Shown piece by piece: positions 49,780-59,116 of a stretch of 64,000 nucleotides of DNA (the stretch's first letter is position 1; each line of letters starts with the position of its first letter). The DNA is from Chitiniphilus shinanonensis DSM 23277 (GTDB lineage: Bacteria; Pseudomonadota; Gammaproteobacteria; Burkholderiales; Chitinibacteraceae), in NCBI RefSeq assembly GCF_000374805.1, contig NZ_KB895337.1:189862-253861 (forward strand). The letters run 5' to 3'. A program made the translations under genes and the position numbers. Below the pieces are notes generated by a model. That model saw nothing but the letters and a program-made list of their open reading frames with translations. It was not told the origin of the DNA and ran no database searches.

Positions 49780-51450
49780 CTATTTCAGCGAGATCTGGGT
49801 ATGCGGCGGGTACTTCTTCAGCACTTCGCGGTAGCGCAGGTACTCGGCCTGCAACGGCACGCCCATGGGGATATGGCGGATGCCGCTGGTCTGGTCTTCC
49901 TGCGGGTTGGTGTAGAGGTTGAACATGATCGACGCCTGCGAGGTGAGCGCGGCGCCGCTGAAGCCGCCGTTGTCGCCCGACTGGGTGATCGCGTTGGCTG
50001 CCTGGGCGATCATCATGAACTTGAATTCGTCCACCCGTACCGCCGAGATCTCGTCGTTCCAGAAGTAGAAGATGCTGCGCCGGTTGGATACGCCATTGTC
50101 GGCCAGCCAGAACGAGGTCTGGTCGATGCCGTCGATGTAGGTCTTGGCGGGCACCAGCCTGGCCACGTCGGCGCCGGGCTTGCCGGCCAGCGACAGCGAG
50201 GTGTTGAACAGGTCGGCGAAGTCGAACAGGCCGTCGGACTTGCGCGGCTGGATCATGCCCTTCCAGTAGACGAAGCTCGGGCCGCGCACGCCGCCTTCCC
50301 AGGTCGAACCTTTGGCGCCGCGGAACGGGGTGCGGCCGTGCGGCGGCACCTCGGCTTCTGGTCCGTTGTCCGAGCCGAAGAAGATCACGGTGTTTTCCAG
50401 CTGGCCGGTCTGATCCAGCGTCGCCACCAGCTTGGCGAACACGTCGTTCATCTCGACGATGCAGTCGCTGTAGCTGGTACGCGCGGCGGAGCGGCCCAGG
50501 TAGTAGTCGTTCGGATAGTTGTCGAAGTGGCAGCCCCGGGTGCCGTAGTAGAGGAAGAACGGCTTCTTGGCATCTTTCTGCCGGGTGATGAAATCGACGC
50601 CGAACGACAGCCATTTCTGGTCCAGATCCCGGATGGTATTGGTGTCGAGGGTGTACAGGTCGCGGATCTTGCCGCCCTTGCTGGCCTCCACGTCCGCCTT
50701 GTTGAACGGCAGCTTCTCCACGTATTCGTAGCGCGACGGGCTGAGCGCTACCTCGGGGTTGTATTGCGGATCGCGCCACTCGGTATACATGTCGGACACC
50801 GAGAGGAAGCCGCGGAAGTGGTCGAAGCCGACGTTCTGCGGCAGCGAGCCTTCGTTGTCGCCCATGTGCCACTTGCCGATCGCCTGGGTGGTGTAGCCCT
50901 GGTCGGACAGCAGCTTGGCCACCGTGGTCAGCCCTTCCAGACCGCCGGGCTGGCCGTACATGGGGGGCGATTGCAGGCCGTGATGCGCCTGGTTCTGCCC
51001 GGTCATGATGGTGGCGCGCGTCGGCGAGCAACTGGGCTGCGAATAGGCCGAGGTCAGGATCAGCCCCTCGTTGGCGATGCGGTCGATGTCGGGCGTGGCA
51101 TTGCCCACCGCGTTGCCGCCGCCGTTGAAGCCCATGTCCATGTAGCCCACGTCGTCCAGCAGGAAGATCACGATGTTGGGCTTCTTGCCGAACTTCTTTT
51201 CCAGCGCGGCCAGCTTGGCGCGCGCCTGCTGGTTCTGCTCGGTGTTGGGGATCACCGGCTCCATGTTGTCGGCCAGCTTGACGGTGCGGCTGACCAGGTA
51301 CTGGTTGGGATGATCGTAACCGGGGCGACCTTGCACCTTGGTCGGCGCGGTGACGGGGGTCGCCGTGTCGGCGGCCCAGAGCGAGGTGGAGACAAGGAGT
51401 GCGGCCAGCGTGGCCAGGCGTTTCGACGGCGGTGTAATAAGGGGGGACAT
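49780..51450 (-). CDS. Exported Cys-type arylsulfatase
   Basis: This 556-aa sulfatase has a signal peptide ([19 protein letters not shown]), the metal-binding start [16 protein letters not shown] (Asp99-Asp100) and the modification motif [11 protein letters not shown] with Cys141, to be turned into formylglycine. A second signature, [13 protein letters not shown], holds Lys and His of the active site. It hydrolyses sulfate esters in the periplasm; the substrate is unknown. The ATG at 51450 has AGGAG 7 bases upstream. The maturase gene is divergent, 287 bp away. Confidence 0.93.
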   Translation of the reverse strand: MSPLITPPSKRLATLAALLVSTSLWAADTATPVTAPTKVQGRPGYDHPNQYLVSRTVKLADNMEPVIPNTEQNQQARAKLAALEKKFGKKPNIVIFLLDDVGYMDMGFNGGGNAVGNATPDIDRIANEGLILTSAYSQPSCSPTRATIMTGQNQAHHGLQSPPMYGQPGGLEGLTTVAKLLSDQGYTTQAIGKWHMGDNEGSLPQNVGFDHFRGFLSVSDMYTEWRDPQYNPEVALSPSRYEYVEKLPFNKADVEASKGGKIRDLYTLDTNTIRDLDQKWLSFGVDFITRQKDAKKPFFLYYGTRGCHFDNYPNDYYLGRSAARTSYSDCIVEMNDVFAKLVATLDQTGQLENTVIFFGSDNGPEAEVPPHGRTPFRGAKGSTWEGGVRGPSFVYWKGMIQPRKSDGLFDFADLFNTSLSLAGKPGADVARLVPAKTYIDGIDQTSFWLADNGVSNRRSIFYFWNDEISAVRVDEFKFMMIAQAANAITQSGDNGGFSGAALTSQASIMFNLYTNPQEDQTSGIRHIPMGVPLQAEYLRYREVLKKYPPHTQISLK

Positions 51451-51737
51451 CGGTCTGCTCCTGGGGAGCATCGCGGGCCGTTGCGCGACCACGTGATGCG
51501 TGGGAGTTGATACATCGCGTTGATTCTCAAGGCATCGGGGGCTTTGCCCTGTGGGTTACTTATAAACCACCATGTCCGGTTCCGCCGTTGCGCCTGGGGG
51601 TAGCGGGCCGGCCCGCGCCGATGGCGAAGCATGGGTTTTGGTGTTTGGTGGTGCACTCGTGACGGCGTGTCCCGGCAAATTCCGTGCTTTTTTGCTTTGA
51701 TATGACTTGGTATCGAAACCCAGAGGAGACGCGGCAG

Positions 51738-53003
51738 ATGATCCCCATCAAGGCCGTTGCCGACATGCCCCGGCTCAAGCTGCCGCCGCCGGAGGGCGGT
51801 GCGATCTACCGCTTCCACACCATGGTCAAGCCCAGCGGTGCGCAGTGCAATCTGGATTGCACCTACTGCTTCTACCTGCACAAGGAAGACCTGCTGCACC
51901 AGCCCAAGATGCCGCGGATGAGCGAATCGCTGCTGGCGGCGCACATCCGCCAGTACATCGAGGCACACACCGGCGACCGGGTGGACTTCAGCTGGCAGGG
52001 CGGCGAGCCGACGCTGATGGGGCTGGATTTTTTCCGCCGCGTCGTCGCCTTGCAGCAGCAGTTCAAGAAGCCCGGCCAGCGCATCGACAACGATCTGCAA
52101 ACCAACGGCACCCTGCTCGACGAGGAATGGTGCGCCTTCCTCAAGCAGCACGACTTCCTGGTGGGGCTGTCGATCGACGGCCCGGCCGAGCTGCACGACC
52201 TGTACCGCTACAGCAAGGGCGGCAAGCCCACCCACGAGCGGGTGATGAAGGCCGCCGCGCTGCTGCATGCCCACGGGGTGCCGTTCAACGCGCTGTGCGT
52301 GGTGAACCGGACCAACGCCCGCCGCCCCATCGACGTCTATCGCTTTCTGCGGGACCAGGTGCGCCCGCGCATCATCCAGTTCATCCCCGCGGTGGAACGG
52401 CGCGACTTCCACGCGGTGGCGCCGGGCAAGTGGCCGGCGCAGGAATTGCCCGTCGCGCAGACCCCGCAGGCACGGCCCGGCCAGCCCGATTCGGTGGTGA
52501 CCGACTGGTCGGTGGATCCGGAGGACTGGGGTTACTTCCTCGGCCGGGTGTGGGACGAATGGTTCGCCAGGGATTTCGGCCGTGTCTATGTCGACCAGTT
52601 CGAGAACGTGGTCTCGATGATGTTCGACCGCGGCTCGCAGAAATGCGTGACCAGCCGCTATTGCGGCAAGGCGCTGGCGCTGGAGCACAACGGTGACCTG
52701 TACTCGTGCGACCACTTCGTCTACCCGGAATACCGTCTCGGCAACATCGCCGACGAGCACGAGGGCGACCTGGCGTTCTCGCTGCGGCAGGAACAGTTCG
52801 CCCGCGCCAAGTCCGACACGCTGCCGCGTTATTGCCGCGCCTGTCCGTACCTGCAACTGTGCTGGGGCGACTGCCCCAAGGATCGCTTTCTCAGGACGCC
52901 GGACGGCGAGCCGGGGCTGCATTACCTGTGCGCCGGGCTGAAGCAGTTCTATCGCAAGGCACTGGCCGCCAAGGGGCAACTGGCGGGCCGGCTGGCGCGC
53001 TGA
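51738..53003 (+). CDS. Anaerobic sulfatase maturase (radical SAM, SPASM)
   Basis: This 421-aa radical-SAM protein has the CNLDCTYC cluster motif (Cys37, Cys41, Cys44), the GGEPT motif in FSWQGGEPTLMG, and a SPASM domain with Cys in KCVTSRYCGKALALEHNGDL, YSCDHF and RYCRACPYLQLCWGDCPKDR. It oxidises the Cys or Ser of sulfatases to formylglycine without oxygen and surely serves the divergent sulfatase. AGGAG precedes the ATG at 51738. Confidence 0.93.
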   Translation: MIPIKAVADMPRLKLPPPEGGAIYRFHTMVKPSGAQCNLDCTYCFYLHKEDLLHQPKMPRMSESLLAAHIRQYIEAHTGDRVDFSWQGGEPTLMGLDFFRRVVALQQQFKKPGQRIDNDLQTNGTLLDEEWCAFLKQHDFLVGLSIDGPAELHDLYRYSKGGKPTHERVMKAAALLHAHGVPFNALCVVNRTNARRPIDVYRFLRDQVRPRIIQFIPAVERRDFHAVAPGKWPAQELPVAQTPQARPGQPDSVVTDWSVDPEDWGYFLGRVWDEWFARDFGRVYVDQFENVVSMMFDRGSQKCVTSRYCGKALALEHNGDLYSCDHFVYPEYRLGNIADEHEGDLAFSLRQEQFARAKSDTLPRYCRACPYLQLCWGDCPKDRFLRTPDGEPGLHYLCAGLKQFYRKALAAKGQLAGRLAR

Positions 53004-53126
53004 ACGCGGCCCGGCGCGTGCCGGGCGATGGCAGAATCGGTGGATCGGCGCGTCGGCAACGGCGCGCGCAGTACGCGGCGGGCAACGATCCGTCGCGCAA
53101 CAACAAACGCATCACGGAGATGACAC

Positions 53127-55427
53127 ATGTCGCACTACAGGGAGCGGGCGCCGCGCTGGCGCCGGGGGATGCTTGCGGTCGTGGCGCTGGCCATCGGCGC
53201 GCCGGCGTGGGCGGTGGACTATGACGCCTTGTCGCGCGGCCTGCAGCAATTGCAGCGCGTGCTGGAACAGAACGACCGCGACAACGAACTGCGCGAGGCC
53301 CAGGAGCGCGCCGACGAGGCGCGGCGCCAGGCCGAGCAGCAACGGCGTGCCCAGCAGGACGCCGCCGCCAGGCAGCGTGAACGGCAGCAGGAACTGGCGG
53401 GGCTGACCCCGCCGGCCGAATGGGCGGGGCAACTGGTGTTCCACCGCCGCCAGCTGGAACGAGGCAATCGCGCCGCCAGCGGGCCGCGGCCCACCTTCGA
53501 CATCACCTCCAACGGCACCGTCGGGGTGGCGCAGGACGGCAGGCGGCTGGGCTACGTCAACCTGTCCAACCAACTGGTGATCCGCGACCTGCCCGGCGGG
53601 CGCGAGCGCGTACTGCGCGAAGGGCTGAACAAGGATGTTGGCTGGTCGGTGTCCTTCGTCGGCGAGCGCTCGATCCTGCTCAATGGCGGCTTCTCCAAGA
53701 ACGGGTACATCGAGTTGATGGATGGCGACGGCCAGCGCCTGCAACTGTGGCAGGGCGGCGACTTCCAGGCGTATCCCACGGAAGGCCGCTTGCAGGTGCA
53801 GCAGGCGTCGTACTACCCCGACAAGTACTGCAAGGGCGTCTGGCTGTACGACGAACGCGGTCAGATGGTGCAGCAACTGGTGCTGTCGTCCAAGGTGGAT
53901 ACTTGCTGGCCGCGCGCCGGCGCCGACGGCTCGCTGGAGGTGGTCACGGTCGAGGGCAACACCCTCACCCACTACGTCAACGGCGAGCGCCGGCAGAGCT
54001 TCCGGGGCGACACCCGGCGCGGCGACAGCACGACGCCGCTGGTCTACGGCTACATCGGCACGCTGCCGTACCTGGTGTCCTACCTCAACGGCGACGAGAA
54101 CACCCGCGAGCCGTTCCAGGTGTGGGATCTGGCCCAGGGCAAGCCGCTGTGCCAGATCGCCCGGCGCGGCCTGGCCTGGCTGCTCGCCGACAAGCAGGGC
54201 CACGCCTACATCACCAGCCCGCCGCAACGGGTGTCGCTGCCCGATTGCCAGACCACCGCCATCGCCGCCACCGGCAAGCTCACGCTGGACGGCGACCTGG
54301 GCTGGATCCATCAGCCCGAAACCGGCGTGATCTCGGTGCTGGCCCTGTCGTCCAACCAGGAGAAGTTCCGCCTGCAAAGCCGCTTCCGCGAGGACGGCCT
54401 GTATGTGCAGCGCCTGCCGGGCCAGCCGCGCTACCTGGCGGTGGGCCCGTGGTCGTGGAACGCCAAGGGCGGCCAGACCGTGCAGATCTTCGACCTGGAC
54501 AACGGCACCCTGGCGCGCGAACTGCCGGGCGGCCTGAACTGGAACAGCAGCTTCAGCACCCGCGCCGAGATCGTCGACGGCAACTGGCACACCCAGGGCT
54601 GGCCGATCGTGCTGGGCGCCCGCGCCGAGCCCGCCGCCGATCCGCAGCAGTTCCTGGCGGGCATGAAGAAGGACAAGTACGAATCCACCGCCGACTACCG
54701 CGCCCGCGTCGCCAAGCTGACCCTGCCGTACCAGATGGACATCCAGGTGAAGGATTACGACGCCGACGGCGGCTATTTCGTCGGCGAATGGCGCGACGTG
54801 CCCATCGGCGTGCCGGTGCCGCCGGCGCAGGCGCGCCAGCTCGACGGGCAGACCACGCTGTCGCTGAAAGGGCAGCTGGCGGTGCTGGACGAGAACTTCC
54901 TGGTGCTGCGCGACGCCTCGGTGACGCTGCCCGACGGCGGCACGCTGCCGCTGGCGAACAAAGCCGCCGCACCGACCGCCGCCGCGGCGCCCAAGCCGAC
55001 CCTGGCGCTGGCCAAGCCGCCGCTCGCGGCCAAGGGCAAGCCGGTCGCCGCGTCATGCAACGGCACGCTCGACTACCTGGCCCCGCAGTTGCGCGCCTAC
55101 ACCAGCCCGGAGCTGGCCGAGGTGCGCCGCACCATCCTCGGCTCCAACATGGGCCAGATGCTGGCCGAGGCGCGCCAGCAGGGCGCCACCGCCGACACGG
55201 TGCAGCAACTGGTGGAGCAGGCGGAACAGGCCGCGAGCGAAGCCGCCACCACCGCTGAACAGAGCGACGGCGGCGGCAACAGCATCCAGCGCGCCGACAA
55301 CGGCACCCTGCCGCTGCAATGGCCATGCGAGGGCATCCACGCCTCGGCGGTCTGCGTCTATGTCATGCACAAGTGGGAGGCGCTGACCTACCGCGAGCTG
55401 GGCAAGGCGCTGGCGCGCTGCAACTAG
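53127..55427 (+). CDS. Exported beta-propeller-like protein, function unknown
   Basis: This 766-aa protein has a signal peptide (GMLAVVALAIGAPAWAVDYD), a charged coiled coil at about residues 45-90 with many Arg, Gln and Glu, and then a long series of beta repeats (FDITSNGTVGVAQDGRRLGY; FVGERSILLNGGFSKNGYIE) resembling a WD-type propeller. The last 200 residues contain an Ala/Pro/Lys linker and a helical domain with several Cys. No catalytic motif is seen. It does not obviously belong with its neighbours. Confidence 0.75.
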   Translation: MSHYRERAPRWRRGMLAVVALAIGAPAWAVDYDALSRGLQQLQRVLEQNDRDNELREAQERADEARRQAEQQRRAQQDAAARQRERQQELAGLTPPAEWAGQLVFHRRQLERGNRAASGPRPTFDITSNGTVGVAQDGRRLGYVNLSNQLVIRDLPGGRERVLREGLNKDVGWSVSFVGERSILLNGGFSKNGYIELMDGDGQRLQLWQGGDFQAYPTEGRLQVQQASYYPDKYCKGVWLYDERGQMVQQLVLSSKVDTCWPRAGADGSLEVVTVEGNTLTHYVNGERRQSFRGDTRRGDSTTPLVYGYIGTLPYLVSYLNGDENTREPFQVWDLAQGKPLCQIARRGLAWLLADKQGHAYITSPPQRVSLPDCQTTAIAATGKLTLDGDLGWIHQPETGVISVLALSSNQEKFRLQSRFREDGLYVQRLPGQPRYLAVGPWSWNAKGGQTVQIFDLDNGTLARELPGGLNWNSSFSTRAEIVDGNWHTQGWPIVLGARAEPAADPQQFLAGMKKDKYESTADYRARVAKLTLPYQMDIQVKDYDADGGYFVGEWRDVPIGVPVPPAQARQLDGQTTLSLKGQLAVLDENFLVLRDASVTLPDGGTLPLANKAAAPTAAAAPKPTLALAKPPLAAKGKPVAASCNGTLDYLAPQLRAYTSPELAEVRRTILGSNMGQMLAEARQQGATADTVQQLVEQAEQAASEAATTAEQSDGGGNSIQRADNGTLPLQWPCEGIHASAVCVYVMHKWEALTYRELGKALARCN

Positions 55428-55452
55428 CGCAGCCGCGCCAACCGGCCGCGCC

Positions 55453-56097
55453 TCAACCGGCGTTGCAGCGCGTGGCGTCGGCCTCGTCGATGCGCTGGTA
55501 GCGGCCGTCGGCGGTGGTCACCGCCACGCAGCGCTGCTGCGCCGCGTTCCACCACACGGTATCGCTGTGCCCGTGGCGCTTGCCGCCGCCGACGTTGACG
55601 TAACCGCGCGCCTGCAACTGGGTTTCGCCCCCGGCGGCGCGGGCGCCCACCAGGTCGGCCAGGCTGCCTGCGCCATGCGGCGTGGCATGGGCGGGCGGGG
55701 TGTCCCGCACCGCGATGTTCAACTGGTAGCGGGTGGTCCGCCCGGCGGACTTGGCCTGCCCCATCTGGTAGACGCGTACGGTGTAGAGACCGGTGCGGGG
55801 CAGCGTCACGCGGGCGTCGGGGCCGTCGAGCGCACCGTTGAACAGGGCGGTGTCGTCGCCGGCGTCCAGCACGTTGAAGTTGGTGGAGCCCGGCCCGCGC
55901 AGGCCGACCACCAGCACCTGGCCCTGGCGGGCGCGCAGCACGTAGGCGCGCACTTCATGGCCGGTCAGCGTCTGCTGGTATTGGGCCGACGAGGTGCCGG
56001 CGGCGAAGCGCACGGTCTGGCTGTGGATGCCGTCGGCGGCGTGGAGGGGCAGGGACAGCGCGGCGAGCAGCGCCAGCAGCGAAAGGCGGATGTTCAT
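55453..56097 (-). CDS. Exported protein with C-terminal WWN/Cys domain
   Basis: The 214-aa product has a signal peptide (LSLLALLAALSLPLHAADG), a beta-rich middle like a small pre-peptidase domain (VLRARQGQVLVVGLRGPGST; GLYTVRVYQMG) and a C-terminal module at 148-214 (DLVGARAAGGETQLQARGY, VWWNAAQQRCVAVTTADGRY, ATRC). The same module occurs twice in the neighbouring protein. It lies 27 bp after that gene, in one operon. The two Cys probably pair. Function unknown. Confidence 0.75.
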   Translation of the reverse strand: MNIRLSLLALLAALSLPLHAADGIHSQTVRFAAGTSSAQYQQTLTGHEVRAYVLRARQGQVLVVGLRGPGSTNFNVLDAGDDTALFNGALDGPDARVTLPRTGLYTVRVYQMGQAKSAGRTTRYQLNIAVRDTPPAHATPHGAGSLADLVGARAAGGETQLQARGYVNVGGGKRHGHSDTVWWNAAQQRCVAVTTADGRYQRIDEADATRCNAG

Positions 56098-56124
56098 GGG
56101 ATGGCTCCGGGTGCGGGAAGGGGA

Positions 56125-56922
56125 TCAGGCGCAGCGGTCGTCGCCGACGACTTCGACCCGGCTGTAGCGGCCGTCCCGGGTGACCACCTGCACGCATTCG
56201 TCGGCGCGCGCGTTCCACCAGGTGGTGTAACTGCGGTGCCAGCCCTTGTCGCCGTCGATGTTGCGGAAGCCGCGCGCCCGCAGTTCGCTTTCGCCGCCGG
56301 CGGCGCGCGCGCCCACCAGGTCGGAGACCTCGACGTAACCGTGATTGCCGCGATGGCCGCGGTACTCGTCGTGGCGGTAGCCGGCATCGGCCACGCCGCT
56401 GTCGTAGCCACGGTCGTAGGCGTCGTTGCGGTCGCGGTTGTCGCGGCGGCGGTGGTAGATCGCATCCTGGTAGCCGCGGTCGTACTGGTCCTGATCCTGC
56501 TGCGCCTGTTCTTCCTTGTCACGGCGATGCTTGTTGTGGTTGTACAGCGCCACCGCGCCGATCAGCGCGGCCGCGCCGGCGGCGACCGCCAGGCCGGTGC
56601 CGCTGCCACCGGCGCTGTTCAGGTACTGGCGGCATTCCTCGGCCGTGGTCGGCTGCACCGACACGTAGTGGCGGCTGTCCTGCGAGGTCACCAGGCAGTC
56701 CTGGGCCTCCTCGTTCCACCAATCCACCCAGTCGCGGCCGGTGCCGTTGGCGGTGTGGACGTCGCGGTAGCCGTGGTTGCGCAGCAGTTGCGCGGCCGAG
56801 GCATTGGGGCGGTCGAGCAGCGCGCCGGTGTCGAAAGTCGCCGCGGCGCTGGCCAGCAGCGGATCGAGCGCCAGCGTCAGCAGGGCGGGCAGGAGGACCA
56901 GGTATCGGGGGAGGGGGTGCAT
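56125..56922 (-). CDS. Exported protein with two WWN/Cys modules
   Basis: This 265-aa protein has a signal peptide, a first module near residues 43-98 (LLRNHGYRDVH, DWVDWWNEEAQDCLVTSQDS, EEC), a membrane or glycine-zipper helix (GTGLAVAAGAAALIGAVALY), a region rich in Asp, Arg and Tyr (DRNDAYDRGYDSGVADAGYR), and a second module at 201-265 (DLVGARAAGGESELRARGF, WWNARADECVQVVTRDGRYS, DDRC). It probably sits at the membrane with its modules in the periplasm. No function is known to me. Confidence 0.75.
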   Translation of the reverse strand: MHPLPRYLVLLPALLTLALDPLLASAAATFDTGALLDRPNASAAQLLRNHGYRDVHTANGTGRDWVDWWNEEAQDCLVTSQDSRHYVSVQPTTAEECRQYLNSAGGSGTGLAVAAGAAALIGAVALYNHNKHRRDKEEQAQQDQDQYDRGYQDAIYHRRRDNRDRNDAYDRGYDSGVADAGYRHDEYRGHRGNHGYVEVSDLVGARAAGGESELRARGFRNIDGDKGWHRSYTTWWNARADECVQVVTRDGRYSRVEVVGDDRCA

Positions 56923-56961
56923 GGTGGGGCCTTTCGGGGGAAGAAAAATCGGAGGGTCCGG

Positions 56962-57360
56962 TCAGCCGGCGCAGGGCTCGGCGAGCGGGGTTGCCGACAC
57001 GGCCGGCGTGGTCAGGATTTCCAGGCCGGACAATTGCGCGTCGAATCGATAGCCATAACCGTGGATGGTGCGCAGGCAATCGCATTGCATATCGGCAATC
57101 AGCAGGTATTGGCGAATCTGCCAGATGCTGTAGATCAACGCGGCGGCGCGGTTCTTGCGATCGGCGAAGAATTGCTGTTGCAGCAATTCCTTGGAAACCA
57201 GCTTGCCGTTTTGCCGGACCAGGTAATGCAATAGTTCGCCGTCGCGGCGGCTCATCTTGATCCAGCATTGCACCGGCATGCCGCCGGCGCGGGCGGTGTA
57301 TTGGATCAATCCCGCGGTCAAATCGATGTCGAGTCCTGATTGGCGATGAAAAAGTCGCAT
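56962..57360 (-). CDS. Small winged-helix (Trans_reg_C-like) regulator
   Basis: The 132-aa protein is mostly a ToxR/OmpR-type winged helix: MSRRDGELLHYLVRQNGKLV, SKELLQQQFFADRKN, SIWQIRQYLLIADMQ and the wing CLRTIHGYGYRF. It has no receiver domain and no membrane helix, so it is a stand-alone DNA-binding domain. It is upstream of, and in line with, the exported WWN-module genes, and divergent from the ToxR-like gene. A perfect 13-bp inverted repeat lies 11 bp before its start. Confidence 0.8.
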   Translation of the reverse strand: MRLFHRQSGLDIDLTAGLIQYTARAGGMPVQCWIKMSRRDGELLHYLVRQNGKLVSKELLQQQFFADRKNRAAALIYSIWQIRQYLLIADMQCDCLRTIHGYGYRFDAQLSGLEILTTPAVSATPLAEPCAG

Positions 57361-57371
57361 GATTTCGATTC

Positions 57372-57410
57372 GCCGCCGGATTCGCTATTGCGCGAATCGA
57401 ATCCGGCGGC
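57372..57410. promoter_or_regulatory. 13-bp perfect inverted repeat, probable operator
   Basis: GCCGCCGGATTCG (57372-57384) and its exact inverse (57398-57410) are 13 bp apart, just upstream of the winged-helix gene. Such a symmetrical site in the divergent spacer could bind either of the two flanking regulators. Confidence 0.55.
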
Positions 57411-57515
57411 ATTCCCGTGATGGCGGTTTGGATGAGCCCAATCTGCGCCGGGGAAAGCGCTCGGTAAATATTTAAAAAATTATTAAAAATGATGAAACCC
57501 GCATGGCCGGGCCGC

Positions 57516-57544
57516 TGTTTGGCCTGAAAACCTTGCGTTATAAT
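57516..57544 (+). promoter_or_regulatory. Possible promoter of the ToxR-like gene
   Basis: A consensus TATAAT (57539-57544) lies 76 bp before the GTG start, in the only AT-rich part of the spacer. The -35 region (TGTTTG at 57516) is poor, which would fit an activated promoter. The run of A and T just upstream (57465-57492) is a likely site for nucleoid proteins. Confidence 0.5.
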
Positions 57545-57619
57545 GATTTGCGCTGTTTATCGCATTGCCCTGCGGCATGGCCCGATCCCGCATGTAAATT
57601 TGCACAAATAGGAGTGGAA

Positions 57620-58336
57620 GTGTCCGGCCTTCGCCTGGTATTCGGATCGTTCGTGTTCCAGCCCGAGTTGCGGCAACTGACGCGGCATGCGCCCGACGGT
57701 GCGGAATCGCGCGCAAGGCTGGCCGGCGCGGAGGCGGAAATACTGGCCCACCTGCTGGAACGCGCGGGCGAGGTATGCGGCAAGGACGAATTGCTCGACA
57801 TCGGCTGGCATGGCCGGCCGGTCAGCGCCAATTCGCTGGCGGTGGCGATCTCCAATTTGCGCCGCCATTTGAAAGCGGCGACCGATGAAGTGGAAATCCG
57901 CAATCTGCCGCGCGAAGGTTATCTGCTGCACCTGGAAGTGCCATTGCAGCGACAGGCCCAGCCCGATACCGCGATGCCCGCCGACACGCCGGCCATTGCG
58001 CCGGCCGAGCCGGAGCCCGAGGGCGCGCCGATCGGGCCCGCCGACACAACGCGGCCGGTCGTCCCCGTCGCGTCGGCGGATCGTTGGCGGCGGCGCCTGT
58101 GGTGGCTGAACGGCGCTGTGCTGCTGGCCGGGGTGGCGCTGGCGCTGGTCACGCGCGACCAGTGGATCGCCATCGAATGCACGCGCGACGCGCAGGGCAT
58201 GATCTGCGCGGTGGCCGACCGCATCTATCCCGAGGAATCGTTGCCGACGCAGCGCCAGGGCAAGCTGGTGCTGGTGTCCGGGCGCTTCGTGCGTCTGGTC
58301 GATCCGGCGGCGCCCACCGGCGAGGCCGCGCCATGA
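57620..58336 (+). CDS. ToxR-like membrane-bound transcription regulator
   Basis: The 238-aa protein has an N-terminal winged helix (LAGAEAEILAHLLERAGEVC, NSLAVAISNLRRHLKAA, IRNLPREGYLLH), a Pro/Ala linker, one membrane helix (LWWLNGAVLLAGVALALVT, about residue 165-183) and a short periplasmic end with two Cys (IECTRDAQGMICAV). This is the ToxR/TcpP/CadC plan. The GTG at 57620 follows AGGAG directly; upstream sequence is non-coding in character. The next gene overlaps by 4 bp and encodes a membrane partner, like toxRS. Confidence 0.85.
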   Translation: MSGLRLVFGSFVFQPELRQLTRHAPDGAESRARLAGAEAEILAHLLERAGEVCGKDELLDIGWHGRPVSANSLAVAISNLRRHLKAATDEVEIRNLPREGYLLHLEVPLQRQAQPDTAMPADTPAIAPAEPEPEGAPIGPADTTRPVVPVASADRWRRRLWWLNGAVLLAGVALALVTRDQWIAIECTRDAQGMICAVADRIYPEESLPTQRQGKLVLVSGRFVRLVDPAAPTGEAAP

Positions 58337-58818
58337 AGCGCCATCGCTGGCTGCTGCTGTTGCCGGGGGCGGCGCTGGCGGCGCTGCTGTTCGTGCTGGT
58401 CAACAGCGCGGGCTGCAACTACGCATTGCAGTTGAACCATCAGAATCTGCGCTACCACGGCACCTGCCGCCTGGGGCTGGCGGAGTTCGTCGAGACCGAT
58501 CAGCTCACCGGCTCGCAGTGGACGGTCTCGGCGTTCCAGCTGGCGGTGGCCGACCAGTTGCTGTTCGTGGTCCGCGAGCGCCGCCACGTGCGCGAAGGCG
58601 CGGCCGGGGTGGCGGGGCATCCGCGGGTGCAGCCGGATTACCTGCTGGTGAACTACGCCTGGATGCCGATCGACGACACCCGCGTCGCGCTGTTCCAGGT
58701 GACGCCGCACCACGACGTGATCGTCGCCGAGCGCCGCGGCGCCATCGACCTGATGGACGCGCTGTGGCCGCGCCCGGCGCCGCCGTTCTCGGTGCCGCAC
58801 AACGCGCTGATGCCATAG
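58333..58818 (+). CDS. Membrane-anchored partner of the ToxR-like regulator
   Basis: The 161-aa product has an N-terminal membrane anchor (WLLLLPGAALAALLFVLVN) and a periplasmic domain with two Cys (GCNYALQL, GTCRLGLAEF). The size and the 4-bp overlap with the regulator gene match ToxS/TcpH-type effectors, which stabilise their regulator and modulate its signal sensing. Sequence similarity to those proteins is not evident, so the role comes from context. Confidence 0.75.
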   Translation: MKRHRWLLLLPGAALAALLFVLVNSAGCNYALQLNHQNLRYHGTCRLGLAEFVETDQLTGSQWTVSAFQLAVADQLLFVVRERRHVREGAAGVAGHPRVQPDYLLVNYAWMPIDDTRVALFQVTPHHDVIVAERRGAIDLMDALWPRPAPPFSVPHNALMP

Positions 58819-59116
58819 CGCGAATCGGGTTCGCACTTGAGTGCGAAGCACGAAGCCGCAGCGCCGTGCCTGGGGGAAACCTTTCCGCTTGCGCCGCCGG
58901 CCTTCCGCCCACTGCCGCCGGCCATCGCTACGTCCACCGGCCCACGGACCAACCCGAAGGGAAGGACTTCCTTCTCCCCGGCGTTGAAGGTCGATTCGCC
59001 CTGGCATACCACCGTGTATGTCACGGTTTGCTGATTTGTGAGCGACGGCGGAATTTGCCATATTGGGGCGTCCGCGATGACGGACGCATAAAACAAACCA
59101 ATTTGGAGGCAACATC
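58819..59116. other. Spacer before the chitin-binding gene
   Basis: In these 298 bp I see a hairpin, TTCGCACT-TG-AGTGCGAA (58830-58847), right after the stop, without a T-run, and GGAGG at 59105 as the next gene's ribosome site. No promoter is convincing and no frame looks coding. Confidence 0.4.

Noticed and set aside
45001-51510. Long + strand frames opposite flotillin, PspA and sulfatase genes
   Set aside because: The minus-strand genes have clear family motifs; these frames have none.
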